A DNA stretch of 46,797 nt from an uncultured cyanobacterium. GTDB taxonomy: Bacteria; Cyanobacteriota; Cyanobacteriia; Cyanobacteriales; Nostocaceae. The first letter of the stretch is position 1; every line of letters starts with the position of its first letter. The stretch covers positions 1 to 46,797 of the forward strand of contig CAIVAU010000241.1 in the NCBI GenBank assembly GCA_903903925.1, given 5' to 3'. Below, piece by piece: positions 25,771 to 34,655 of this stretch. The notes under the pieces were generated by a model. The model was not told where the DNA came from. It saw only the letters and a program-made list of their open reading frames with translations, and ran no database searches. Position numbers and translations under genes: made by a program.

Positions 25771-27240
25771 CTAACTGAGGGTTTCAGTTTCATCAACAAC
25801 AAATAGTTGACCTGCCTGACGAATAACTTCAGGTTTGTGAATTTGCAGGAACCTTAACACTCCGATGCCCAGCAATAGCCAAATCAAGACGACAACTGGT
25901 GCTAAGTGAAGCGGTGCTGGCGGAGAGGGATAAAGGGTGCCAACTAGAACACCACTAATCGCGATTATCGAGAGCCAAGGTAGCAGAACATAACGCAACC
26001 AACCAAAGCGAAGGGTAGAGTTTTGCTCCAACTGAGGGTGGCGTTTTGTCGAGAAATAGCGAAAACACGCCAAACTAGTCAATCCATAGATCGCTAGGGC
26101 AGCCAGTGTTAAGACTGTTCCCAGAAAGGCATAGGCCTGAATCGGTGTCCACAGCATTCCCAACCCCAGCCCCACAAACGCGGAACTGCCACTCAATCCC
26201 AAAATGGCATTTGTCGGTGTGTGATAGGTGGGATGAATGTGAGCCAAGGGACGGGGAAATAGTTCTTCTCGACTCATGGCATAGACAATCCGAGCAGCAC
26301 CATTGAGAAAGGCAACAGCACAGGCATATCCTGCCATAATTCCGGCAAAATCAATCAATAAGGCGAACCCATTGCCCCAAACGTGACGCGCTATCGTATC
26401 GAAGGGGGCAGCATCTTGGGCAAAGGCTGCCATGTTATGGATGCCATATCCCAAGGTTGCCACATATGACATCAGGACATAGAACACGCCAACTAAAACT
26501 AGGGTGATCACCGTCGCTAGAGGAATTGACTTTCGGGGCTTTTGAACTTCCTCACCCAAGGTGGTTGCCGATTCAAACCCGACGAAACTGAGGATGGACA
26601 AAATGACACCAACAACCAGGTTGCTATTCTGAGGTAATCCCTTCAGCGTGAAGGGTACGAGGGTCAGTTGTCCGGTTTTGCCAGCTTGAATCAACACGAT
26701 GAGCGCGAGCAACAGACAAACGCCGACTTCAAACATCAATAGCATCAAATCCAATTGCAGTGAGAAGCGAATGCCACGATAACACACTGCCCCCACGATC
26801 AAAGTGAACAAGCAATACCATACTGTCCAGTCTAGGTGTACGCCAAACCAGTGCAGCAGCATCTCTTGAAAATTTGCACTCATGACTACAAGGATGGCGG
26901 GAATAGCCACGACGCCAAAGGAAATTAAACTCAACCAGCCGGCGATAAAGCCCCAGCGCACTCCTAATCCTTGCGTCACAAAGGTATACAACGAGCCACT
27001 CGTGGGGAACTCTGCTGCAAGTATGCTGATTTGATCAGCAACCAGCAGAGCTACCCCAAAACCAATGATGTAGCACAACGGCATCGCTGCACCGACGAGT
27101 CCCGCTTGGGGAATGGTATTAAAAAAGAGAGAACCGACCGGAGACATCGCAGCGACTGCCATAACGACCGCATGGCGCAATTGCAGCGTATTGCGTTGTA
27201 GCTTTGGGGGTTCGTTTGAAGAATTTGTCGCAGGTGGCAT
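25771..27240 (-). CDS. APC-family amino-acid permease
   Basis: The 489 aa protein is an inner-membrane transporter with about 12 hydrophobic segments. The first bears the APC signature SPVGSLFFNTIPQAGLVGAA, and the middle has the conserved LSFVGFESATTLGEEVQKPR. The substrate is probably an amino acid or polyamine. It is unrelated to the neighbouring defence genes and may be passenger cargo; it diverges from the Uma2 gene 42 bp away. Confidence 0.88.
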   Translation of the reverse strand: MPPATNSSNEPPKLQRNTLQLRHAVVMAVAAMSPVGSLFFNTIPQAGLVGAAMPLCYIIGFGVALLVADQISILAAEFPTSGSLYTFVTQGLGVRWGFIAGWLSLISFGVVAIPAILVVMSANFQEMLLHWFGVHLDWTVWYCLFTLIVGAVCYRGIRFSLQLDLMLLMFEVGVCLLLALIVLIQAGKTGQLTLVPFTLKGLPQNSNLVVGVILSILSFVGFESATTLGEEVQKPRKSIPLATVITLVLVGVFYVLMSYVATLGYGIHNMAAFAQDAAPFDTIARHVWGNGFALLIDFAGIMAGYACAVAFLNGAARIVYAMSREELFPRPLAHIHPTYHTPTNAILGLSGSSAFVGLGLGMLWTPIQAYAFLGTVLTLAALAIYGLTSLACFRYFSTKRHPQLEQNSTLRFGWLRYVLLPWLSIIAISGVLVGTLYPSPPAPLHLAPVVVLIWLLLGIGVLRFLQIHKPEVIRQAGQLFVVDETETLS

Positions 27241-27282
27241 ATATAGTAAGAATAGGAGGGAATAAAGGTAAAAATGGTTGCC

Positions 27283-27849
27283 ATGACTCAGCTTCTAGAC
27301 AAACCAGCCGAACAGCGATTCATTCAAACTGGAGTGAGTTGGGAGAACTTTAAGGCAATTCAGAGAGGATTTGCTGATTTACCAGGAGTTCATGTATTTT
27401 ATTTTGAGGGAGAGCTAGAGATTTTGTCTACTTCACCGGAGCACGAGATTGTGAAGGGCAACATCGGATACCTAGTGGAAGACTACATGCTCAACTTGGG
27501 GGTTGAGTTTGTCGCAACTGGGTCTTTTTCTCACGAAAAAGAAGGGCTAGCGTCAGTCCAATCTGATGAGTCCTACTGTTTTGGAGAAAGAAAGCCTGTT
27601 CCAGATTTAGCAATTGAGGTAGTCATTACTAGCGGTGGACTGAATAAACTCAAACGATACAGTGCGTTAGGGGTGAAAGAGGTTTGGTTCTGGGAAGATG
27701 GCGTGATTTCTATGCATTATTTAAACGGTGATGAATACAAAGAGGTTCAGCATAGCCATTTTCTCCCTAACTTAGACACGAAGCAGTTAGCGCAGTGTGC
27801 AATCATCGAGTCTAGATCTCAAGCGGTAAGAGCATTTAGAATTCATTAA
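27283..27849 (+). CDS. Uma2-family PD-(D/E)XK nuclease-like protein
   Basis: The 188 aa protein (from MTQLLDK; an in-frame ATG at 27274 would add three residues) carries the Uma2 core: FEGELEILSTSPEHE, then KPVPDLAIEVVITSGGLNKL with Asp and Glu of the PD-(D/E)XK fold, and KRYSALGVKEVWFWE. Uma2 proteins are very numerous in cyanobacteria; activity is presumed nuclease but mostly unproven. Confidence 0.85.
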   Translation: MTQLLDKPAEQRFIQTGVSWENFKAIQRGFADLPGVHVFYFEGELEILSTSPEHEIVKGNIGYLVEDYMLNLGVEFVATGSFSHEKEGLASVQSDESYCFGERKPVPDLAIEVVITSGGLNKLKRYSALGVKEVWFWEDGVISMHYLNGDEYKEVQHSHFLPNLDTKQLAQCAIIESRSQAVRAFRIH

Positions 27850-27877
27850 TCTAGGACTTAAGCAAAGGTTTTCCCCT

Positions 27878-28450
27878 TTAATCTTCGGTTTCAAACTGCA
27901 CTTGTCGGTACAAATTGGCGATCGCTATTTCCACATTTATTGATTCGAGTGGTAATATTTCTTCCAAATTATACTCAGACAGTATCCATCTCCCCTGTTG
28001 GTCGCGCCGAAAAACTTCCACACCCGGTTGAGCTACCTGTACTAAGACATATTCTTGTAGAGTAGAAGACTGGCGGTACTTGGCAAACTTCTTCCCCCTA
28101 TCAGCTGCTTCCGTTGAAGGTGATAGCACTTCGATAATTAAGCAGGGAAATTGCACGAGTTGCGGATTACGATCGCCCTCGTCGCAAGTCACTACCACAT
28201 CTGGATAAAAATACTTTTTCCCCGATTCTATCTGCACCTTCACATCTACAATGTATACTTCACAGCCGCGATCAACTAGAGCATCATCTAGCAGGCTGAA
28301 GAAATTTCCACAAACGCGATTGTGGTTACGGGTACCGCCACTCATTGCCACAACTTCGCCATCCCAATACTCGTAGCGTTCCTCTTGGGCTGGTTCCCAA
28401 ATCAAATATTCTTCTACACTCATCAAAATGCGATCAGGTAAAGCAACCAT
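27878..28450 (-). CDS. Uma2-family PD-(D/E)XK nuclease-like protein
   Basis: The 190 aa protein has the full Uma2 order: SVEEYLIWEPAQEERYEYWD, SGGTRNHNRVCGNF, YFYPDVVVTCDEGDRN and FPCLIIEVLSPSTEAADRGK, then KYRQSSTLQEYVLV. It is convergent with the other Uma2 gene and only distantly similar to it, so this is not a tandem duplication. Confidence 0.9.
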   Translation of the reverse strand: MVALPDRILMSVEEYLIWEPAQEERYEYWDGEVVAMSGGTRNHNRVCGNFFSLLDDALVDRGCEVYIVDVKVQIESGKKYFYPDVVVTCDEGDRNPQLVQFPCLIIEVLSPSTEAADRGKKFAKYRQSSTLQEYVLVQVAQPGVEVFRRDQQGRWILSEYNLEEILPLESINVEIAIANLYRQVQFETED

Positions 28451-28611
28451 CGTTGGCTCCCAGAATAATCAACTTTTCTACAATAGCGAAAAAAGGGCAA
28501 TCTCTTTCACCACAACCTTAGGCAAGGCAGGCGATCGGCTTTGATTTCCATCTAATATGCTGATTTGTCAACCGACAGATTAATTCTATTAAACGCAGAC
28601 ATTAGACGTTC

Positions 28612-29772
28612 CTACTCTACAGGCAGCGGTGGAAGGCCTGCGAATGCCTCGCCAACAGTTATATAAGGAAGAGTGAATATGCCTGGAATTGCGCTGTGCG
28701 TGGGGTCTGGTAGCTGAATCTTACTCAGCCCTCGTCTGCTTCCTAAGAAGAATAAGCGTTGCCGTAACTGTGGTGTTCCATAGTTTGCTGCCAATAGCAC
28801 ACCTGTAGTGACTTCATAGTCAAGTGACTCCATACGTTTTATGATCTCTTTAAACAGATTGCCCCCACTAACTCCTTTTAAATTTGCAACATTCTCCATG
28901 ACAAAGAAAGCAGGCTTTAAGTCATTCACAAATCGAATAAACTCGAAAATCATTTGTCCTCGGTCATCATTCATACCTTTCTGCTTACCCGCCTGACTAA
29001 ATGCCTGACATGGTGGTCCTCCAAAAACTAAATCTGGTCTTGAGTCATCGTTGGTTTCCTTTTGCCAAATCTCTAAAGGGTTCATGATATCTACAATATT
29101 TTGATGAATCACTTGGCAGTGCCCATTATAGTAACCATGTAAAGTGTTACAGGCATCTGCCCAAGAATCTAAAGCTATTCGCGTCCTAATTAGACCAGTT
29201 TGATCAGCACCTATATCCATACCGCCAGCGCCACTAAAAAGACTCATCGCAGTTAAACTTTGGCTTGGCTTGAACCCAATAATTTTTGCGTGTTGAGCAA
29301 CTTGGCGAAATACTGCATTTGCTAATGGAACAGGGACAGCGTTACCAACTTGTAACTGCGTGCTTGTAAGCGTGCCAACAAATTTTAAGCTATCAGGAAA
29401 ACCTTGTAGCCTTGAAGCCTCTCGAACGGAAATATAGCGGTTCTCATAAGGGTGAACGAACTTGTTAAAAATATATCCAGTTACTGTTAGCGATGGTTGT
29501 TCAGGATTGAGCCTGATAATTCTAAGATTTGGTCCCCCTCGACGATTTGGATCTTCCTTAACGTAGTAGCGGAAACTTTCATGCCAAAGTTCTTCTGGTA
29601 AATCTTGCATTTTTTGCCCGATTTTTAAGGCATTAATACGTCGCTGTACATCTGCTCCTACGCGCCGAGCAATGTGATTCGCTATGGAATTATCCCTTTG
29701 CTTAAAATCTAAAATTTTCAGCGATCCAATTGTCTCTTGCATATATTTCTGTAAAGGAAATGATCCCATCAA
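28612..29772 (-). CDS. Circularly permuted cytosine-C5 DNA methyltransferase
   Basis: The 386 aa protein has all main C5-methyltransferase motifs in an unusual order. Motif IX (EASRLQGFPD, near 117) and motif X (VGNAVPVPLA, near 140) come first; motif I (MSLFSGAGGMDIG, near 175), IV with the catalytic Cys (GGPPCQAFSQAG, near 252), VI (VMENV, near 291) and VIII (QLRQRLFF, near 332) follow. The presumed target-recognition region is at the N-terminus. The known precedent is M.BssHII. The start could be M1 or M11 (29742). It overlaps the end of the upstream gene, so the two form an operon. Confidence 0.9.
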   Translation of the reverse strand: MMGSFPLQKYMQETIGSLKILDFKQRDNSIANHIARRVGADVQRRINALKIGQKMQDLPEELWHESFRYYVKEDPNRRGGPNLRIIRLNPEQPSLTVTGYIFNKFVHPYENRYISVREASRLQGFPDSLKFVGTLTSTQLQVGNAVPVPLANAVFRQVAQHAKIIGFKPSQSLTAMSLFSGAGGMDIGADQTGLIRTRIALDSWADACNTLHGYYNGHCQVIHQNIVDIMNPLEIWQKETNDDSRPDLVFGGPPCQAFSQAGKQKGMNDDRGQMIFEFIRFVNDLKPAFFVMENVANLKGVSGGNLFKEIIKRMESLDYEVTTGVLLAANYGTPQLRQRLFFLGSRRGLSKIQLPDPTHSAIPGIFTLPYITVGEAFAGLPPLPVE

Positions 29773-30583
29773 ATAGATTATACAAATCTTGCTCAGGATG
29801 CAACTGACCTACTTTAGTAACTGCTTTGTTGCTGGTTTGCGTCCAAACAATATCTTGAAGATCTTTAAGGTAGGCGTCGTAGTGACGAACCGCGTGGATA
29901 TTAGAAAGCAGTGCCGTCTTTATCGTAACCTTACTGTTTGGTTTCGCGGACGCACCAAGCTTTAAAACTTGATATATACCTTTTTTAATGTCGTCTGTTC
30001 TATCCATTCCCATGCTGGATTTACCATCGGAAACTGACTCAAATCCCTCACCGCTATTTCTAGTAGGCCAGTTTACTGGTCTAGGAACTGGTTGTCCACA
30101 GGCATTAGTTAACCAATAAACATGGTCTGGGGCAGCCCCCCTAATCCATTCGCCTCTACTGTATGCAGTGAAGGCTCTCTGCCAAAATTGGAAGTAGCGT
30201 CCGAAGATTTGTTCATCTTGACTAAATACCCGCTGAATTTGAGAATAAGACCATGAATCTATTTGTTTGCTAGGTCTTACTCCTAAATATACAAGCTCAG
30301 ATCTCCATTTTTCTCCCTCTAATTGCGGCAGTAGAAGGTGAAACTCAGATTTCTCTAATGATGAATTGTCGAGAGGGCCGTGCGAAAGATTAATGACTTC
30401 ACCATCATCATTCAAGGCAGTTTGAATTTCGCATGGAACTGCTAGAGCAAACTTACTCAATTCAATAACCGTTGCTTTCTTCAGCGCCTTCTCTACCCAC
30501 TGAGGATCTTTTAAAAATTTCTCTTCGTTATCCTCTATGCCAGGAGTTTCCCTAGCGTTTGAACTATTATTCTTTGTTGCCAT
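29702..30583 (-). CDS. Putative restriction endonuclease partner (unassigned family)
   Basis: The 293 aa protein has no motif I recognise with certainty. Its position directly before and overlapping the C5 methyltransferase is that of a type II restriction enzyme. A stretch DDIKKGIYQVLKLGASAKPN, then KVTIKTALLSNIHAVRHYDA could hold the D...(E/Q)xK-type site, but I cannot fix it. It has no membrane segments. Alternatives are a specificity or control protein. Note AAPDHVYWLTNACGQPVPRP, a possibly conserved Cys-containing loop. Confidence 0.55.
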   Translation of the reverse strand: MATKNNSSNARETPGIEDNEEKFLKDPQWVEKALKKATVIELSKFALAVPCEIQTALNDDGEVINLSHGPLDNSSLEKSEFHLLLPQLEGEKWRSELVYLGVRPSKQIDSWSYSQIQRVFSQDEQIFGRYFQFWQRAFTAYSRGEWIRGAAPDHVYWLTNACGQPVPRPVNWPTRNSGEGFESVSDGKSSMGMDRTDDIKKGIYQVLKLGASAKPNSKVTIKTALLSNIHAVRHYDAYLKDLQDIVWTQTSNKAVTKVGQLHPEQDLYNLFDGIISFTEIYARDNWIAENFRF

Positions 30584-30782
30584 AATTCTTTTTCAACCAA
30601 AATTTTGAGCGAATGCGTTTCTAGCTTAATCGGGTCGAAGGTATTTGGTACAGCAAAACCAAAACCGTATTCTAAGAAATTTTTATTTTGGCCCGTTGAG
30701 CGAAGCGGTCTGACGCTTACGCTATTTGATGAGCTAAATTTAGGAAAGACAATCTTGGACGATAGTACTTGTTACTAAATTT

Positions 30783-31280
30783 ATGACTAAAATTGACCCT
30801 GCCAAATTAAAAAAAGTATCTGTTAGCCTTCCATTTGGCATTGGTTCTGCTGAATGGGAAGCCGACCCAACAGAGCGTAGGGCTGCTTGGTCGCTTTACG
30901 TTGAACTTGTTACACGCATTGCTGTCCAACCTTTGGAAACCGACCAAGGACTTCTACGAGAGGCTTTAACATCTCTGTACAACTTGTTTCCTGTAACACG
31001 ACAAGTTCTCAAAGACGCAGGACCAGATGTGGGAGCATCCCGCGATTCAGTAGGAGGTATTGCTATAGCAGTGCTGAATAATGGTCTTCGCCCCTTTCTT
31101 GCTAAATGGCATCCACTGTTACAAACATGGGAAGCCCAACGTCCTCCTCACTTAAGTCCCAAAGAGCATGAGCGCAATTGGATTGAGGAATCACAATTGC
31201 GGTCTGAACTAGAATCTCTAAGAAAAGACTTGGAGCAATACGCAAACGCCTTGGCAGAGATTGTTGGAGTGGATCTCTAA
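30783..31280 (+). CDS. Conserved hypothetical protein in defence region
   Basis: The 165 aa protein is soluble and mostly helical (TERRAAWSLYVELVTRIAVQ, LLREALTSLYNLFPVTRQVL, then RPFLAKWHPLLQTWEAQRP). A C-terminal coiled-coil-like stretch (SQLRSELESLRKDLEQYANA) follows. I recall similar proteins near defence genes but cannot name a family. It stands between the methyltransferase unit and the Pro-rich protein, convergent with the latter. Confidence 0.6.
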   Translation: MTKIDPAKLKKVSVSLPFGIGSAEWEADPTERRAAWSLYVELVTRIAVQPLETDQGLLREALTSLYNLFPVTRQVLKDAGPDVGASRDSVGGIAIAVLNNGLRPFLAKWHPLLQTWEAQRPPHLSPKEHERNWIEESQLRSELESLRKDLEQYANALAEIVGVDL

Positions 31281-31302
31281 ACGAACTCCGCAACTGCAGG
31301 AA

Positions 31303-32061
31303 CTATTTTAACCCCATCTCTGTGAAACTTAAAGGTGGACAAGTGGAAGTACAACTAACCCTAAGAGCTACAGTGTTCTTATCTTGTAAATTAAGAACCA
31401 ATGTTTGTTTTGTACCTACTGTAATTTGTCTAGTTTCAGCAGGTTTTTTATCTAAAAGTACCTGCAAATCAATCTTATTGCTTGGCTGTGCATAAGGATG
31501 TGCATCATTCACACCAAAAACTAGCCTTAGTTCTTTATAACTAGAATGCAAGTTACAGACAAATTCAAACGGTTGAGGAGTAAGTTGGTTGTAATAAGTT
31601 GATATATTTGCAATTTCAGATACGAATTCTTTTCCTATAGTAATTTGAGAATTGTTGGGACTATGTAACATTTGATCTATATTCACTCCAGGAGTATCAC
31701 TTAAACATTTTGTTGCAGTATAAAGCACACCTGGAGATGATGTACCACTTGAATCAGGACTGTTAGTATTACTAGGAGGGCTTGGAATCGGGGATTGTGG
31801 AGTGGGTAGAGTCGGTGATTCTGAAGTTATTGTTGGGGATTGTGGAGTGGGTGGAATCGGGGATATTGAAGTTATGGTTGGAGAAGGTGAAGGACTAGGA
31901 ACTTTACCAACAATTAAACCCAATCGTTGCAAGACTAATACTGTACCCATAGCAGTAACTATCATCATTACTGCCGTTAAGTAAATCCGGCTTTTCAAAC
32001 TCATTCTATTTCCCTTTGCATTATTTTGTTGTTGTGAACTGCTTTTATCTTTTAGACTCAT
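31303..32061 (-). CDS. Membrane-anchored Pro/Ser/Thr-rich protein, unknown
   Basis: The 252 aa protein has a short basic N-terminus, one transmembrane helix (IYLTAVMMIVTAMGTVLVLQ, about 26-50), a tandemly repeated linker (SPSPTITSISPIPPTPQSPT, TITSESPTLPTPQSP) and a beta-rich C-terminal domain with two CxxxC-like cysteine pairs. The C-terminal domain would lie outside the cytoplasm. It follows the TIR gene on the same strand by about 105 bp and may act with it. Confidence 0.6.
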   Translation of the reverse strand: MSLKDKSSSQQQNNAKGNRMSLKSRIYLTAVMMIVTAMGTVLVLQRLGLIVGKVPSPSPSPTITSISPIPPTPQSPTITSESPTLPTPQSPIPSPPSNTNSPDSSGTSSPGVLYTATKCLSDTPGVNIDQMLHSPNNSQITIGKEFVSEIANISTYYNQLTPQPFEFVCNLHSSYKELRLVFGVNDAHPYAQPSNKIDLQVLLDKKPAETRQITVGTKQTLVLNLQDKNTVALRVSCTSTCPPLSFTEMGLK

Positions 32062-32166
32062 ACTATTACTACTGATATTTTAAATAAATATACGGTAAGA
32101 CTTAGTCACGAAAATTTTAACTACTAGCACTAGTAATTATTACACTCACTACATACATAATGAAAT

Positions 32167-33111
32167 TTAGGAATCATAAGAAGATAAAAAAGACTTTAAA
32201 TATTCTAGACCTGGGAATACTGAGCTTTCCAAAATAAATACAGGAGGTAGAAAAGAAACGGGATTATCATGAGTGTAGATTTGCTTATGCTTAATATGAA
32301 TCACCCAAGAAACAAGGACAGCAGTTCTGTCCCAGTGGGAAATTTTTATCTGCCTTTTAATAAAGTCTATTAAATAATTAGGAAATTCATCTTCAAAAAC
32401 GAAACATAAAAGACTATTGGGCATTTTGTTGACGGATTTTAAATTAAAATAATCAGGTAAGGTTTGTGTAATCTCAAAAAACTGATCGCGTAGCTCTACA
32501 ATCTGTCTTTCGTTCAATCCATCAGCCTTTTTAAAAGCTACTAGCTCTACTATTGGAGAATTTCGTTTGAATCCTATAAAGTCAAAGTCTGAAAAGTTTC
32601 GGGATAGGTCATAAACGCCTTTGTCATGTATCAAGCGTGTTTGCAGTTCGGAAATAAACCTGATTTGTTTAATATTTTCACTTCCAGGTGGAGTTTGTCC
32701 AGTAATCCCCCACTCCAACAAATTCAAAGTCTCTACATCATCAATTCGCTGAGAAAAACTGACCTGTCTATGAAGTCGTAAAAATCGCAAATGTACGGGA
32801 ATGTCTTGAACCCCTGGCAGTAAAACAGGAATTATAGATATATTATTGGCTACACACTCTTGTATCAGTGACTCTAATTCCAGAATTTGCCAACGTCCTA
32901 ATCCTTTGATACCAATAAAGATAGCAGCAGATTTCACTAGTGGAATTGCTTGTTGAATTGCTTGTTGAAACGAAGTTCCTGGGCGAATTTGCTCCTCATC
33001 TAACCACGGCTTGAGATTACGCCGTCGCAGTTCTTGAGCGATCGCTCTTACTTGCTCTTTATCAAAACTGTTGTGAGCAAGAAAGACATCAAATGGAGGA
33101 TGGTCTCTCAT
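32167..33111 (-). CDS. TIR-domain protein with unknown C-terminal domain
   Basis: The 314 aa protein opens with a TIR domain (residues 7-135): FDVFLAHNSFDKEQVRAIAQ, then LRRRNLKPWLDEEQIRPGTS, and RWQILELESLI, which contains the glutamate expected at the NAD-cleaving site. The C-terminal half (IGFKRNSPIVELVAFKKADG ... LYTHDNP-like) is not recognised and could sense the trigger. Bacterial TIR proteins often act in anti-phage defence by depleting NAD+. It lies at the far edge of the nifK element, close to the nifK 5' part. Confidence 0.82.
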   Translation of the reverse strand: MRDHPPFDVFLAHNSFDKEQVRAIAQELRRRNLKPWLDEEQIRPGTSFQQAIQQAIPLVKSAAIFIGIKGLGRWQILELESLIQECVANNISIIPVLLPGVQDIPVHLRFLRLHRQVSFSQRIDDVETLNLLEWGITGQTPPGSENIKQIRFISELQTRLIHDKGVYDLSRNFSDFDFIGFKRNSPIVELVAFKKADGLNERQIVELRDQFFEITQTLPDYFNLKSVNKMPNSLLCFVFEDEFPNYLIDFIKRQIKISHWDRTAVLVSWVIHIKHKQIYTHDNPVSFLPPVFILESSVFPGLEYLKSFLSSYDS

Positions 33112-33223
33112 GTAATAAATGGGTGTTTACTTTATATATAAATACATACGTTACAAATTATAATCAGTTATTCTGTAACTATACTTAAACTTTTTAGTCC
33201 GAATACGTTTTTTAGCAATAAAA

Positions 33224-34528
33224 TTAGCCTGATAAAGAGCGCATTAGACTCCGTAGATGCCACAAGTCTTTTCCACCCCAAATCGTTGCCTGTTTTCCAT
33301 TGGGGGTAGAATCAAGCAGTGCTTGCATCTGTTTTTCAAACACTTCGTTGGTGTTGTGGACGAGGATATGCACAGGTTCGGCACCCATTTCCAACAAGAA
33401 GCTGACTACGCCGTACACAAGATCTGGATCGCCGTAGATAGCAAAGCGCTTGCCGTGAATCCAGGCGTGGGAGTCTGTCATAGCATCTACTGCCCGACCC
33501 CGTTCTAATTCCAGTTCTTCTGGGATGGGTTTACCAGTCAGTTCACTGAGTGTCATCAAGAACTCATCAGTACCGCGAATACCCCAGGGGCTGGAAACTA
33601 CAGTCTTTTGCTTCCACTCTTTTTCGATGTACTCCCGTGTCTTGGGGGTAGAGTGGGTTTGGAGAGCAACTGTGGCTTTGGCATTAATTGAATCTGCGGC
33701 ATCTTCCAGAGTCGTACCTTTGTGGTACATCCGGAACTCGCCATCGTTAGGTGAGTCGAGGTAATCAGAGTTATCTGCCAATAGAGTGTAGTCAATGCCC
33801 ATCACCGAAGCGATGCGCTTGATTTCCCGCAGGTTACCGATGTAGGTATCAAAACCGGGGATAAAGTTAATCTTGCCGTTGCTGGTTTCCTTCTTATGAC
33901 CTGCAGTCAGGTTAGAAAGAATCCCCTTCATCATGTTGTCATAACCTGTGATGTGGGAGCCAACAAAGCTGGGAGTGTGGGCAAAAGGTACAGGGAAATC
34001 TTGGGGAATTGAGCCGGCACCCTTGGCGTTGCCGATGAAAGCACCCAAGTCATCACCAATAACTTCTGCCATACAGGTGGTGCTGACGGCAATCATTTTC
34101 GGCTTGTAGAGTTGGTAGGCATTTGCCAAACCATCAATCAAGTTATTTAGACCACCGAACACTGCTGCATCTTCAGTCATTGAAGAAGATACTGCAGAGA
34201 ATGGTTCTTTGAAGTGACGAGTCAAGTGAGTACGGAAGTAGGCAACGCAACCTTGAGAACCTTGGACAAAAGGTAGAGTGCCTTCAAAGCCGACAGCCGC
34301 GTAGATTGCTCCTAGGGGTTGACAGCCTTTCGCAGGGTTAACAGTTAATGCTTCACGGGCGAAGTTCTTTTCACGGTACTCCCAGCCTTTCGTCCACTCT
34401 GCAACCCGTTTGACTTCTTCGGGATCGTGTCCGTTTTCAAACTCTCTCTTGTTCTCAAACAGCTGCTGGTACTCTGGCTGATGGAATAATTCTACGTGGT
34501 CTTGGATTTTTTCTGGATTCTGAGGCAT
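33224..34528 (-). CDS. nifK: nifK, 5' part (split by DNA element)
   Basis: Residues 1-429 of the MoFe beta subunit up to the core at 33242-33250, plus five element-coded residues and a stop. P-cluster ligand regions are visible: FVQGSQGCVAYFRTHL near 95 and VSTTCMAEVIGDD near 153. The break falls after KDLWHLRSL, near the end of the subunit. Its 3' part is at 21703-21951. nifD lies 124 bp upstream across a low-complexity spacer. Confidence 0.95.
   Translation of the reverse strand: MPQNPEKIQDHVELFHQPEYQQLFENKREFENGHDPEEVKRVAEWTKGWEYREKNFAREALTVNPAKGCQPLGAIYAAVGFEGTLPFVQGSQGCVAYFRTHLTRHFKEPFSAVSSSMTEDAAVFGGLNNLIDGLANAYQLYKPKMIAVSTTCMAEVIGDDLGAFIGNAKGAGSIPQDFPVPFAHTPSFVGSHITGYDNMMKGILSNLTAGHKKETSNGKINFIPGFDTYIGNLREIKRIASVMGIDYTLLADNSDYLDSPNDGEFRMYHKGTTLEDAADSINAKATVALQTHSTPKTREYIEKEWKQKTVVSSPWGIRGTDEFLMTLSELTGKPIPEELELERGRAVDAMTDSHAWIHGKRFAIYGDPDLVYGVVSFLLEMGAEPVHILVHNTNEVFEKQMQALLDSTPNGKQATIWGGKDLWHLRSLMRSLSG
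33228..33247 (-). repeat. Terminal inverted repeat of nifK element, right
   Basis: CTAATGCGCTCTTTATCAGG on the minus strand, matching 21962-21981 at 19 of 20 positions. It overlaps six bases of the crossover core. Confidence 0.8.
33242..33250. other. Crossover core of the nifK element, right copy
   Basis: CATTAGACT, direct partner of 21952-21960. Confidence 0.88.
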
Positions 34529-34570
34529 GTCCGTATCTCTAAGCTTGCTCGTGGTTGGTTATTGTGAAAA

Positions 34571-34655
34571 GTGAGGAGTGGGGAGTGGGGAGTGGAGAGT
34601 GGGGAGTGGAGTGTTTCTCCCCCATCTCCCCACACTCCCCCATCTCTCTTCCCTA
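34571..34655. repeat. GGGGAGTGGAG-type spacer repeats between nifD and nifK
   Basis: GAGTGGGGAGTGG units are followed by their complement (CCCCATCTCCCCACACTCC), so the spacer can fold into a long stem. Nothing else is seen in the spacer. Confidence 0.8.

Larger units (their letters stand above)
21952..33250. mobile_element. nifK element, 11,290 bp, with XisF-like recombinase and defence cargo
   Basis: The element splits nifK after Met429. Its recombinase is at the left edge, next to the nifK 3' part, reading away from it. The cargo is a UPF0175/PIN pair, two Uma2 genes, a permuted C5 methyltransferase with an overlapping putative endonuclease, an unknown 165 aa protein, a Pro-rich membrane protein and a TIR protein. 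Both ends carry a 20 bp inverted repeat. Excision in heterocysts is inferred. Confidence 0.9.
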
